Positions 22,691-30,947 are shown, numbered from the stretch's first letter. The stretch is 40,744 bases of DNA from Effusibacillus pohliae DSM 22757 (GCF_000376225.1 NZ_AQXL01000108.1:1-40744); one strand, 5' to 3'. Notes: generated by a model from the sequence alone, not told the origin. Program-made: numbers and translations.

Positions 22691-24199
22691 CTATTTGACA
22701 AATGTGGTTTGCGAACCGATCTGGTAGTCGCCGTCGTCAAACCAGCGGGACGTTACCGTTTTCTTTTTCGTGTAAAAATCGACCCCGTCCTTGCCGTTCG
22801 CATGCAGGTCGCCATAGAACGACTGCTTCCAGCCGGTGAACGCGAAAAATCCCATCGGCGCCGGCACACCCACATTCACGCCGACCATCCCGGCTTCCAC
22901 CCGCTGCACAAATTCCCGGGCCAACCGGCCGCTCGCCGTATAGATGCAGGCGCCGTTGCCGTACCGCGACCGGCTGATCGTCCTGAGCCCCTCCGCAAAA
23001 TCGGCCACCCGGATAACGCTCAGCACCGGGGCGAAAATCTCGTCGCGGACGATTACCATATCCGGGTTCGCGTGATCGAAAATCGTCGGCCCCAAAAAGT
23101 AACCCCCGCCGCACGCTGCCGTGTCCCGCCGGCCGTCCCGCACCAAGCTGGCCCCCGCCTGAACGCCCCGCTCGATATAACTGTGCACCCGCTCAAGGTG
23201 GGATGGACGGATGACCGGTCCAAGATCGACGCCTGCGTCGAGGCCGTTCCCGATTTTCAGCAAATTCGATTCCTCGACCAACAGCCGGGTCAGTTCGTCC
23301 GCAATCGAGTCGACCGCCACAACGACGCTCGCCGCCATGCAGCGTTCGCCCGCACAGCCGAACGCGGCGCTGACGATCGTTTTGGCTGCCCGCCGCAGAT
23401 CGGCGTCCGGCATCACCAGATGATGGTTTTTGGCTCCCGCCAGCGCCTGCACCCGTTTGCCATGCGCCGCTGCCGTTTTGTAAACGTACTCCGCCACCGG
23501 TTGCGAACCTACGAAGGAAATCGCCTGTACATCCGGATGTTCCAGCAGGCCGTTGACCACCTCATGCGCGCCGTTGACGATGTTGAACACGCCGTCCGGC
23601 AGCCCCGCCTGCTTGAGCAATTCCGCCACTCGGACGGATGTCAGGGGCGTCCGTTCGGAAGGTTTCAGCACGAACGTGTTGCCGGCCGTAATCGCGATCG
23701 GATACATCCACATGGGAACCATCAACGGAAAATTGAACGGTGCGATCCCCGCCACCACCCCCAACGGAAAGCGGCGCACCTCGCAATCGATATCCTTCGC
23801 GATGCCGGGAAGCGATTCGCCCATCAGGAGCGTCGGCATCCCGGCCGCAAACTCGACCATCTCGATGCCGCGCAGGATTTCCGCTTCCGCTTCCGCCAGA
23901 TTTTTGCCGTTTTCGAGCGTGATCAGCCGGGCCAGCTCTGCCCGGTGCTCAAACAACAGGTGCTGGAAGCGAAACATCACCCGCGCCCGCTCCACCACCG
24001 GGGTCTCGCTCCACGCGGGAAACGCCCGCAGCGCCGCCTGCACGGCCGCGTCGACCTCGTCCTTCGTCGACAAAGGAACCTGCCCCAATCGTTCGCCGGT
24101 GGCCGGGTTGGGAACGTCCTCATACCGGTCCGTTTGCGATGCCACCCAGGCGCCGCCGATGTAATTTTTCAGCTTGCCGCCGACCGTTGTCGCGATCAT
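22691..24199 (-). CDS. mmsA: CoA-acylating (methyl)malonate-semialdehyde dehydrogenase
   Basis: The 502-residue aldehyde dehydrogenase is of the MmsA/IolA type, converting malonate semialdehyde to acetyl-CoA, or methylmalonate semialdehyde to propionyl-CoA, with NAD and CoA. 'GIAPFNFPLMVPMWMYPIAI' is characteristic of this subfamily, as is the catalytic Cys context 'FGCAGERCMA'. The C-terminal 'GFFAFTGWKQSFYGDLHANG' is also typical. The start is the ATG at 24199 behind AAAAGGGG; the frame 30 codons longer is not credible. Placed beside the omega-aminotransferase and PucR-like regulator, it completes beta-alanine breakdown. An operator-like site shared with the preT operon lies upstream (24291-24319). 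Confidence 0.93.
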   Translation of the reverse strand: MIATTVGGKLKNYIGGAWVASQTDRYEDVPNPATGERLGQVPLSTKDEVDAAVQAALRAFPAWSETPVVERARVMFRFQHLLFEHRAELARLITLENGKNLAEAEAEILRGIEMVEFAAGMPTLLMGESLPGIAKDIDCEVRRFPLGVVAGIAPFNFPLMVPMWMYPIAITAGNTFVLKPSERTPLTSVRVAELLKQAGLPDGVFNIVNGAHEVVNGLLEHPDVQAISFVGSQPVAEYVYKTAAAHGKRVQALAGAKNHHLVMPDADLRRAAKTIVSAAFGCAGERCMAASVVVAVDSIADELTRLLVEESNLLKIGNGLDAGVDLGPVIRPSHLERVHSYIERGVQAGASLVRDGRRDTAACGGGYFLGPTIFDHANPDMVIVRDEIFAPVLSVIRVADFAEGLRTISRSRYGNGACIYTASGRLAREFVQRVEAGMVGVNVGVPAPMGFFAFTGWKQSFYGDLHANGKDGVDFYTKKKTVTSRWFDDGDYQIGSQTTFVK

Positions 24200-24290
24200 C
24201 GATTCAGCCCCTTTTCGCCAATGTGATTCTATGCTACTTTCAGTGTAACAGAAGGATGAAACGGGTCTCACGAGACGACCTGTCACCATT

Positions 24291-24319
24291 TTTCCGAAAC
24301 GGTTTTACATTCTGTCAAA
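24291..24319. promoter_or_regulatory. Operator-like element shared with the preT operon, copy 1
   Basis: Half-sites TTTCCGAAA (24291-24299) and TCTGTCAAA (24311-24319) lie 20 bp apart. The block AAACGGTTTTACATTCTGTC matches the block at 35429-35448 with only two differences. It sits between mmsA and the divergent regulator gene. Confidence 0.6.
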
Positions 24320-24336
24320 AAAGAGGGGGAGCCGGC

Positions 24337-26049
24337 TTGCACAAAGAGTGGGTGCTGACGGTGGCGGACGTTCTGAAGCGGCCTTTGTTCCAGCATGCGG
24401 AAGTGGTGGCGGGCAGCCGCGGCCTGTCCCGGCCGATCCGCTGGGTGCATATTTTGGAGACCGCCGAGAGCGGCTCCTTTCTCAACGGCGGCGAGCTGGT
24501 GCTGGCGACCGGAGTCGGCGTCGGGGAAAGCAGGGAAAAGCGGCTCGCCTATCTGCACGAACTGATCCGGCGAAAAGCGGTCGGACTCTGCATCGAGCTC
24601 GGCCCGTACATCCCGGAAATCCCGCTTGAGATGCTGGAACTGGCCGACCATCACGAGTTTCCGCTGATCGCCTTCCGCAAGCCCGTCCGCTTTGTCGACA
24701 TCACGCTCGACCTGCACGAAAATATCATCAACCGGCACACGGAAGCGCTGCGCGAACTGGAATCGTTCTCCCGCAGTCTGCAGCGGCTGACACTGCAGGC
24801 GAAAAGTTTGCCGAAAATCCTCAGCCATTTTCAGGCGGCGGTCGATGCGCAGACGTTTTTTCTGCCGGTCGACGGCTCCCCCCTGTTTGCGCCCGCGATG
24901 GGGCAGATGGTACAGAGCGAACTGACCCGCCTGTTGCAACATTCGCTCCTGTCGCGGCCGGAGCTGCCGCAAACCGCGGAACTTCTGCCCGTTTCGGAAC
25001 GAAAGCGGATCCTCTGCCAGCCGATCATGGCAATGGGGCAGGTGCTCGCCTGTCTCGGAGTGGTTTTGTACGAGCGGGAACCCGATGAGTTTCTCTACCT
25101 GACGCTCGACTATACGGCGACTGCGATCGCGCAGATTTTGCTGCGCAAGATGTTTGCCCAGGAACGGGAGTTCGACAATCAGACCCAACTGCTCGACGAC
25201 CTGCTGCACGGCCGCATCCGCGACGAAGAACAGATCCGCACGCTGCTCGGTGTGCAGCCGGGGACAGGAGAGTCACCGGCCTATTTTGCCGCGATTATGG
25301 AGATCGCGTTGGAGCGTCCGCCTTACGAGGACGAAACCGACTCGCCGCTGCACGATCTGCTCGGCGTGTTCCGGTCGATTTTGCAGCGGTCAAAATGGCG
25401 GCCGCTGCTGCGGAGCCAAGGAAACCGGCTGTACCTGCTGTTGACCGGTACAGGTCCGTCCCCCGCCGGAAAAATCGAATGCAAGCAGGCGATGGCCGAT
25501 CTCGAACAGGTCTGCCGCCGGGCGCTCGGCCGACAGATCGCCGTTCGTTTCGGTGTCAGCCGCCTATCGCGGCAGTACGCCCGGGCCGACCGTCATTTTC
25601 GGGAGGCGGAACAGGCGCTTGCCCGTCCTGCGCAGATCGAGAGCCCATTTTTCGATGATCTCGGCGTGTACCGGCTGCTGATGCAGTTCACGGAACGATA
25701 TCCTCTCGACTCGTTCGTCGAGGATTGTCTGGGGCCGATTTTGCGCTACGACGCGGAGCACGGGACGCAGTTGACATGGACACTGCGGGTGTTCCTCGAC
25801 CACAACTGCTCGAAGCAGGAAACGGCCGAGCGGCTGTACATCCGCCGTCAGACGCTCTACCACCGCCTGGAAAAAATCCGCGAACTGCTCGGCGACTCCT
25901 ACCTGTCGGCGGAACACCGCCTGTCCCTCGAACTGGCGCTGCGGGCGCACGACTGGCTGCAAACGCGGACCGGGAGAAAGGGGACATCGTCTGATGCACC
26001 TTTTTTTGATCAGCAAGCGGAATCTTCTTTCTTATATGGGAGGAAATAG
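24337..26049 (+). CDS. PucR-family transcriptional regulator
   Basis: The 570-residue protein has the PucR layout. The N-terminal PucR ligand domain (about 1-120) contains 'VADVLKRPLFQHAEVVAGS' and 'RPIRWVHILE'. A central GGDEF-like CdaR domain follows (about 290-430). The C-terminal HTH_30 contains 'TWTLRVFLDHNCSKQETAER' and then 'LYIRRQTLYHRLEKIRELLG'. PucR-type proteins control purine and related nitrogen-source catabolism. Here the divergent mmsA-aminotransferase operon and the nearby pyrimidine genes are the obvious targets. The start is taken as TTG at 24337 behind GGGGGAG; longer frames would run through the operator region. Confidence 0.9.
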   Translation: MHKEWVLTVADVLKRPLFQHAEVVAGSRGLSRPIRWVHILETAESGSFLNGGELVLATGVGVGESREKRLAYLHELIRRKAVGLCIELGPYIPEIPLEMLELADHHEFPLIAFRKPVRFVDITLDLHENIINRHTEALRELESFSRSLQRLTLQAKSLPKILSHFQAAVDAQTFFLPVDGSPLFAPAMGQMVQSELTRLLQHSLLSRPELPQTAELLPVSERKRILCQPIMAMGQVLACLGVVLYEREPDEFLYLTLDYTATAIAQILLRKMFAQEREFDNQTQLLDDLLHGRIRDEEQIRTLLGVQPGTGESPAYFAAIMEIALERPPYEDETDSPLHDLLGVFRSILQRSKWRPLLRSQGNRLYLLLTGTGPSPAGKIECKQAMADLEQVCRRALGRQIAVRFGVSRLSRQYARADRHFREAEQALARPAQIESPFFDDLGVYRLLMQFTERYPLDSFVEDCLGPILRYDAEHGTQLTWTLRVFLDHNCSKQETAERLYIRRQTLYHRLEKIRELLGDSYLSAEHRLSLELALRAHDWLQTRTGRKGTSSDAPFFDQQAESSFLYGRK

Positions 26050-26051
26050 TG

Positions 26052-26381
26052 ATGAGCAGATTTGCAAAAACACCGAAACCACCGTATTACGCGGTGATCT
26101 TTACCTCGGAGCGGACGGAAGCCGAGCAGGGGTACGGGCAGATGGCCGACAAGATGGTGGAGCTGGCGTTTCAGCAGCCCGGTTTTCTGGGGGTGGAAAG
26201 CGTTCGCGACGGAAGCGGGCTCGGCATCACCGTCTCGTATTGGGAGTCCCTGGAAGCGATCCGGAATTGGAAAGAGAACGCAGCCCACAAAGCAGCCCAG
26301 GAGAAGGGCAAATCGATCTGGTACAAACGGTTTGCCCTGCGAGTGTGCAAGGTGGAACGGGACCATTTTTTTGAAATGTAG
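26052..26381 (+). CDS. Antibiotic biosynthesis monooxygenase (ABM)-domain protein
   Basis: The 109-residue protein is a dimeric alpha/beta-barrel (ABM) protein resembling Bacillus YqjZ: 'PYYAVIFTSERTEAEQGYG', 'QQPGFLGVESVRDGSGLGIT' and 'VSYWESLEAIRNWK' are visible. Family members are small monooxygenases or stress proteins; the substrate here is unknown. The ATG at 26052 follows GGGAGGAAATAGTG and lies 2 bp after the PucR stop, so it is transcribed with the regulator. No terminator is obvious before the decayed gene that follows. Confidence 0.85.
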   Translation: MSRFAKTPKPPYYAVIFTSERTEAEQGYGQMADKMVELAFQQPGFLGVESVRDGSGLGITVSYWESLEAIRNWKENAAHKAAQEKGKSIWYKRFALRVCKVERDHFFEM

Positions 26382-26392
26382 AGAGTGTGAGT

Positions 26393-26582
26393 ATGGCGGA
26401 ACTGGACAAGTTGCTGGCAGATGATTTCTTTGAATTCGGCAGCTCGGGGAACGTTTGGTATAAGCAGGATTGTATGGGTGAGGGTAGACCCTTCCGGCAC
26501 TGATCTCAAAGGTGATTCGGTCAATCCTGACAGTAATATGAGCTCCCACAACGGCGTCCGTTTGAAGGATCGATGGATCATT
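26393..26582 (+). pseudogene. DUF4440 (SnoaL-like) relic
   Basis: An ATG at 26393 opens a 36-codon frame with 'MAELDKLLADDFFEFGSSGN', which is the strongly conserved start of the DUF4440 domain (LLaddFfEfGsSG). It stops at TGA 26501. The following DNA has several stops in all frames and only weak likeness to the rest of the domain. It is therefore a broken gene. The end overlaps the convergent Phd-Uma2 gene. Confidence 0.5.
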
Positions 26583-27315
26583 TGAAAATCCGTTCCAGTT
26601 CCACGGCCAAACCGGCAAACGTGAAAGAGTGTGCCGTTTCGTTCTCTTTGAATGTCCTGCTGCTGTGTATTTCTTTGTCTTCAAACAGATATACGGTAAC
26701 TTCCTTGTTGATCGGATTCACAATCCAATATTCCTTGACACCGCAGGACATATAGAGATCCAGTTTTTTGATCAAATCCTTGCTGCGGGTACTCGCAGAT
26801 ACGATCTCCACCAGAAGGATCGGAACACCTTTATAGTAGTCGTTCTCATCCAAATGTTCATGCAGGTCGCAAATCACCATCAGGTCGGGTTGGACAATAT
26901 TGATTTCTTCCGGCGTTCTTCGCAGTTCAATATCATAAGGCGCTGGTAACGGCATGCAATCTTTCCCCTGAAACCAGATGTAAAATATCCCGAATAGTTC
27001 AGCCAAAACGATTTGGTGAGCCGTTTTCGGTGAAGACAGCAAGTAGATTTCTCCATCAATAAACTCATACCGTTCCTCTGAGCCCTTCGTCAGTTCCAGG
27101 AATTCCTCGTAAGTCGCCTTCCTCACGGAATGGTTGTATTTTTCCGCACTTTCCCTAACAAGTCCCGCTTTTCCTTGAGTCTCAGCGTTTTCCTTGACGG
27201 CTGTAAGTTTGGCCACGGCGTTGCCGTTTCGGGTAATGATGATATCCTCTTGCGCGGCTAACGTCAAATATTTGCCAAAGTTGTTTTGCAACTCCGTGGA
27301 GTTGACCGTTTTCAT
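26578..27315 (-). CDS. Fusion of Phd/YefM-type antitoxin domain and Uma2-family nuclease-like domain
   Basis: The 245-residue protein begins with a Phd/YefM antitoxin-like domain (residues 1-45: 'MKTVNSTELQNNFGKYLTLA', then 'EDIIITRNGNAVAKLTAV'). After a short linker a Uma2 (DUF820) domain follows: 'EERYEFIDGEIYLLSSP', 'NIVQPDLMVICD', 'GVPILLVEIVSASTRSKDL' and 'GVKEYWIVNP'. The PD-(D/E)XK residues (E, PD, E-x-V) are visible. Uma2 proteins are expanded in cyanobacteria and some Firmicutes, with unclear function. Fusion to a DNA-binding Phd domain suggests an autoregulated gene; a perfect palindrome lies just upstream. The start is the ATG at 27315, with a weak GGGGG site. Confidence 0.85.
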   Translation of the reverse strand: MKTVNSTELQNNFGKYLTLAAQEDIIITRNGNAVAKLTAVKENAETQGKAGLVRESAEKYNHSVRKATYEEFLELTKGSEERYEFIDGEIYLLSSPKTAHQIVLAELFGIFYIWFQGKDCMPLPAPYDIELRRTPEEINIVQPDLMVICDLHEHLDENDYYKGVPILLVEIVSASTRSKDLIKKLDLYMSCGVKEYWIVNPINKEVTVYLFEDKEIHSSRTFKENETAHSFTFAGLAVELERIFK

Positions 27316-27337
27316 AAGGAGACCCCCACTTGACGTT

Positions 27338-27354
27338 TTAGCTAAAATAGCTAA
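27338..27354. promoter_or_regulatory. Perfect palindrome, likely operator of the Phd-Uma2 gene
   Basis: TTAGCTA-AAA-TAGCTAA is a perfect 7-bp inverted repeat, 23 bp upstream of the start codon, within the likely promoter. Phd/YefM domains bind short palindromes of this type. Confidence 0.5.
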
Positions 27355-27408
27355 TATCATTGTATTCAACCGGAAGAAAAGATGTCAAGCCGGCGCGGGC
27401 GACTTTTT

Positions 27409-27421
27409 AGTATCCCGACTC
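27409..27421 (+). repeat. 13-bp direct repeat, left copy
   Basis: AGTATCCCGACTC occurs here and at 27787-27799, flanking the VOC relic and its terminator. Confidence 0.4.
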
Positions 27422-27443
27422 GCCTAATAGAGTAGATTTCGTG

Positions 27444-27482
27444 AAAAACGGCTCTGCCGCAAACGACGCGAACAGAGCCGTT
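27444..27482 (-). terminator. Terminator behind the VOC relic
   Basis: On the minus strand AACGGCTCTG ... CAGAGCCGTT is followed by TTTC. It lies directly after the stop at 27491. Confidence 0.7.
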
Positions 27483-27490
27483 CGATTGTG

Positions 27491-27779
27491 TTATTGCTTG
27501 CCCTCCGTGTGAATGTGGAAGGTGACGCCGAACTTGTCCGTTACCTGGCCGTAAGCAGGGCTGAAAAATGTTTCCTGCAGCGGCATGTTCACCTGACCGC
27601 ATTTCCGTCCATAATCAAATAGGGGGTCAAACGCAATGCCACCATCATCAGCTCCCTGACCAAATTGTGTTTCACAACCAGTATCCCCCAGATTGGATTG
27701 GAAAACAAGCTGCAGCGTCAACCCGAGTCCAGTCTCATTTACCGTTACTTGTTTCTGCTCTGTAATGCGGGGGAGGTTC
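27491..27779 (-). pseudogene. PhnB/glyoxalase-like (VOC) gene relic
   Basis: Only the C-terminal part of a VOC protein of the PhnB/3-demethylubiquinone-methyltransferase-like type is present: 'GGIAFDPLFDYGRKCGQVNM', 'PLQETFFSPAYGQVTDKFGV' and a 'TFHIHTEGKQ' end. The frame can be followed upstream to about 27779 without a start codon and ribosome site. The N-terminal half is missing. It is flanked by a 13-bp direct repeat. Confidence 0.6.
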
Positions 27780-27786
27780 GAATTTC

Positions 27787-27799
27787 AGTATCCCGACTC
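27787..27799 (+). repeat. 13-bp direct repeat, right copy
   Basis: This is the second copy of AGTATCCCGACTC, at the broken 5' end of the VOC relic and just before the DUF4871 pseudogene stop. Confidence 0.4.
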
Positions 27800-27804
27800 C
27801 TCAT

Positions 27805-28145
27805 TTAATTCCCTGCTTTAAATTGTTCTATCTTTTGGCCTGTTTCCTTGCTAACCGATACCACTTTGAGTTTTTTATATAACAATTCATCCGGATTCCC
27901 CAAAAAATTCCACATATACTTGTTTCCTTGTCCTGCAATAAATGGAGTATCAATAAACCCTAGATGCCCCTTTTCCCCCGCATTGTGTAGCCGCCCGATT
28001 CAAATGTGGGACTGACCCGCCAGTTTTCTGAGATGGGGGCGGAGAGAGTTTGCTTATCCCCTGGATTCCCATGAGTAGAATCCTCATCATCCGAACACCC
28101 GGCAAGAACGGCTGCCAGGAAAAGAGCGGTGACTACATTTCTCAT
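27805..28145 (-). pseudogene. DUF4871-like lipoprotein, frameshifted
   Basis: The ATG at 28145 opens a lipoprotein ('MRNVVTALFLAAVLAGCSDD', lipobox LAGC) that reaches 'WRVSPTFESGGYTMRG' and then hits TAG. One frame over, homology continues as 'EKGHLGFIDTPFIAGQGNKY' and 'MWNFLGNPDELLY', ending at TAA 27805-27807. Adding one base in the run CGGGGGAAAA near 27973-27982 restores the full reading frame. The gene is either a young pseudogene or carries a homopolymer sequencing error. Confidence 0.7.
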
Positions 28146-28194
28146 GCTATCAAACCCTTCTTACGAGATCATAGAAGTGTCAAGAAGAACGCAT

Positions 28195-28230
28195 CCAATT
28201 GATACCGACATGTCAGTCGGTATCAATTGG
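28195..28230. repeat. 36-bp perfect inverted repeat
   Basis: CCAATTGATACCGAC (28195-28209) and GTCGGTATCAATTGG (28216-28230) are perfect inverted repeats around a 6-base centre. There is no T-run. The core TACCGAC/GTCGGTA resembles operators of TetR-family regulators, and it lies about 50-85 bp upstream of the lipoprotein start. The surrounding stretch 28146-28370 holds no supported gene. Confidence 0.6.
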
Positions 28231-28370
28231 ACTATCTCTCCACCTACACTTGTTCCAGAACATTCGCTACACAATACCCTGATTGGTTCACCGTCCATTT
28301 ACAACCGCAATCAGCAGACAGTCTTGTATTCCAAGGATCAGGGTTTGAATTTGGTGTGCAATCGCAACAG

Positions 28371-28403
28371 ACAAACAAAAGCGGGTCCGTCGCCGGAACC
28401 CGC
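28371..28403 (-). terminator. Terminator of the pyrimidine-degradation operon
   Basis: On the minus strand GCGGGTTCC ... GGACCCGC is followed by TTTTGTTTG, about 30 bp after the permease stop. Confidence 0.75.
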
Positions 28404-28429
28404 CTGCAGATGCGCCCACACCCCTGTTT

Positions 28430-29941
28430 TTACACCGTCACCTTTGCCGCTTCCCATTCGGGAGGATGCTCCGTCACCGTGATCGCCGCGTATTCCGTTT
28501 CCGACAATACACTGGGGTCATCCTTCATCATCCACCAGTAGACGAACATGGCGACAAACAGGCCCACCGTCCACGCGTTGTCCCACAGGAACGACAACCC
28601 CGGAACAATGAGTCCCAGCAAGGAAGCGGCCAATCCGATCACCAGCGCGTACACCCCGCTTTTGTTAAAACCGCCAATATACGAGTAGCGCCCATCTGGT
28701 TTATACAATTCCACCAGATCCATCCGGCGTCTGCGGACCAACCAGTAGTCGGCGATCGCGATGCCGTCGATCGGCCCCAGGAGCGCACCGTACGTACCCA
28801 GCCAGCCAAAGATGTAGTTGCCGAAGTTCTCCAAAATATACCACGGCTGCATGGCAATCGCGATCAGCCCGGTAATGATCGCGCCGATGCCGAAGGTGAT
28901 GCGGCGCGGCCACAGATTCTCGATCGCCCGCGCGGGAGCGACCACGTTCGCTCCGACATTGATCGTCACCGACGACAGGACGATGCCGATGGCGCCGATC
29001 AGTACCACGACGGGCGGAAATTTCGCCAAAAGCTGCACCGGATCCCAGATCGCTTTCCCGAAAATCACCACGGTGGCGGACGTGACGGCGACACCGATGA
29101 ACGAAAACAGCGCCATCGTCGTGGGCATCGACAACAGTTGAGCTCGCGCCTGCGACTTCTGGGAGGTCGCGTACCGGCAGAAATCCGGGATGTTGAGCGC
29201 CAGTGTCGCCCAGAACGCAATTACGCCGGTCAAGGAAGGCCAGAATACGCTCATAAATTCGCCCGTCGTCCGGAATTTCGAGGGAGTGGACAGCATCGGC
29301 CCCCACCCACCGGCCGTCGTGACGGCCCAGATCAGGAGCGAGACGGCAAGCACAGCCAGAATCGGAGCGGAGAAGGCGCCGAGTTTGCGAATCGCCTGCG
29401 GCCCCCGGTAGGCGATGTACATATTAAGTCCCCAGAAAAGAAGGAAAACGATTGCGGTATGCCCGGGCACATTCGCCCACCCCGAGTGGAACGAGGTGAT
29501 CAGCGCGTCCAATGCGCCGCCGCCAAACCACGCGTTGATACCGAACCATCCGGCCGCGACGATCGCGCGGGCCAACGCCGGAATATGCGCTCCTTTCGAA
29601 CCGAACCAGAGCCGTGCGAACACCGGGTACGGAATGCCAAACTTCGTTCCTGCGTGGGCATTCAACAGAATCGGGATCATGATGATCAGATTGCCGAGAA
29701 AAATCGTCCCGATCGCCTGCCACCAGTTCATACCCAGACCGATCATGCCGGATGCCAGCGTGTACGTCGGGATGCAGATACACATCCCGATCCAGAGGGC
29801 GGAGAAGTTGTACCCCGTCCAATTATGTTCCTGCTTGGTCGTCGGCCGCAAATCATCGTTCCATAACGGCGATCCCGCAACCTGCCCGATTCCCCGGTCG
29901 GTCAAAGTGACGATCCCCTGCTCTTCGATTTGGGTTTTCAT
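28430..29941 (-). CDS. NCS1-family nucleobase/hydantoin permease
   Basis: The 503-residue protein has about 12 transmembrane helices and NCS1 signatures: 'LWNDDLRPTTKQEHNWTGYN' at the N-terminus, 'GIPYPVFARLWFG' near helix 3 and 'LGPIDGIAIADYWLVRRR' near helix 10. NCS1 carriers import uracil, thymine, allantoin, hydantoins or cytosine by ion symport. As the last gene after preT-preA-dihydropyrimidinase-ureidopropionase, it most likely brings in uracil/thymine or the dihydropyrimidine. GGTGGGG precedes the ATG at 29941. Confidence 0.92.
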   Translation of the reverse strand: MKTQIEEQGIVTLTDRGIGQVAGSPLWNDDLRPTTKQEHNWTGYNFSALWIGMCICIPTYTLASGMIGLGMNWWQAIGTIFLGNLIIMIPILLNAHAGTKFGIPYPVFARLWFGSKGAHIPALARAIVAAGWFGINAWFGGGALDALITSFHSGWANVPGHTAIVFLLFWGLNMYIAYRGPQAIRKLGAFSAPILAVLAVSLLIWAVTTAGGWGPMLSTPSKFRTTGEFMSVFWPSLTGVIAFWATLALNIPDFCRYATSQKSQARAQLLSMPTTMALFSFIGVAVTSATVVIFGKAIWDPVQLLAKFPPVVVLIGAIGIVLSSVTINVGANVVAPARAIENLWPRRITFGIGAIITGLIAIAMQPWYILENFGNYIFGWLGTYGALLGPIDGIAIADYWLVRRRRMDLVELYKPDGRYSYIGGFNKSGVYALVIGLAASLLGLIVPGLSFLWDNAWTVGLFVAMFVYWWMMKDDPSVLSETEYAAITVTEHPPEWEAAKVTV

Positions 29942-30056
29942 TCGAACCCCACCTTTTTTGATCGAATCGTGACGGGAGAAGAGGGGGCGAAACAGGCTCA
30001 GACACCCCCGGCAGCAGCCCTATCCGGGCCCAGTCCCGCCCGCTCCCCGTCGTTTC

Positions 30057-30947
30057 CTACGGAAGCAGCCGCACCATATCGCCGTACGTTTCCGGCCGGC
30101 GGTCCCGGTAAAATTGCCACAGGTCGCGGACTTCGTGAATCAGATTTTTATCCATTTCGCCGATCACCACCTCATCCTGGTCGCGGCTTCCGATGGCAAC
30201 GATGCGGCCGCGCGGATCGACCAGGTACGATTGGCCATAGAATTCTCCCATGTTCCAAGGGGCTTCTACGCCCACGCGGTTGATGGCCGCCACATAATAG
30301 CCGTTGGCGACCGCGTGCGCCGGCTGCTCCAGTTTCCACAGATACTCGGACAGCCCCGCGACGGTGGCTGACGGATTGAACACGATCTCCGCCCCGTTCA
30401 GTCCCAGGAGCCGCGCTCCCTCCGGAAAATGACGGTCATAACAGATGTACACGCCGATTTTGGCAACCGCCGTATCGAATACCGGATAGCCGAGGTTGCC
30501 CGGCTTAAAGTAAAACTTTTCCCAGAATCCGCATCCCTTGTCGCCTACGCCGACGTGTGGAATGTGCTGTTTGCGGTATTTACCGAGATAGGACCCGTCG
30601 GCGTCAATCACCGCCGCCGTGTTGTAGTAGACGCCGATTCCCGCTTTTTCGTAGACGGGAACGATGATCACGGCGCCCAGCTGCTTTGCCATCTCTTGGA
30701 ACAGCCGGACAGTCGGTCCGTCGGGCACCTCCTCCGCCGATTCATACCACTTGGTGTTCTGCTCGGCGCAGAAATAGGGGCCGTAGAAAATTTCCTGCAG
30801 ACAGATGATCTGCGCCCCCCGGTCGGCTGCCTCGCGCACCAGCCGCAGATGTTTCTCGATCGCTTTCTCCTTGTGCACGGCAACAGGCTCATCGCCATGC
30901 ACATCGTGCGAGGCTTGGATGAGACCGATTTTCACTTTGTTGGGCAT
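30057..30947 (-). CDS. Beta-ureidopropionase / N-carbamoyl amidohydrolase (nitrilase superfamily)
   Basis: The 296-residue enzyme has the nitrilase triad: E52 ('ICLQEIFYGPYF'), K126 ('GKYRKQHIPH') and C169 ('VYICYDRHFPEG'). The 'EIFYGPYFCAEQ' context matches the beta-ureidopropionase branch rather than aliphatic nitrilases. In this operon it hydrolyses N-carbamoyl-beta-alanine (or N-carbamoyl-3-aminoisobutyrate) to the beta-amino acid, CO2 and ammonia. GAGGAGG lies before the ATG at 30947. The 144 bp between it and the dihydropyrimidinase gene are GC-rich with inverted repeats but no gene. Confidence 0.93.
   Translation of the reverse strand: MPNKVKIGLIQASHDVHGDEPVAVHKEKAIEKHLRLVREAADRGAQIICLQEIFYGPYFCAEQNTKWYESAEEVPDGPTVRLFQEMAKQLGAVIIVPVYEKAGIGVYYNTAAVIDADGSYLGKYRKQHIPHVGVGDKGCGFWEKFYFKPGNLGYPVFDTAVAKIGVYICYDRHFPEGARLLGLNGAEIVFNPSATVAGLSEYLWKLEQPAHAVANGYYVAAINRVGVEAPWNMGEFYGQSYLVDPRGRIVAIGSRDQDEVVIGEMDKNLIHEVRDLWQFYRDRRPETYGDMVRLLP

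Noticed and set aside
24139-24336. An N-terminal extension of the PucR-like regulator
   Set aside because: The open frame runs through the mmsA start and the operator; the ribosome site supports TTG at 24337.
26393-26582. The TGA in the DUF4440-like frame as a fourth selenocysteine codon
   Set aside because: The frame behind it has more stops within a few codons, homology fades, and DUF4440 has no reactive cysteine at this place. Gene decay explains it better.
27960-28145. A complete 61-aa lipoprotein gene
   Set aside because: The sequence continues with clear family likeness one frame over; the short frame is the result of a one-base shift.
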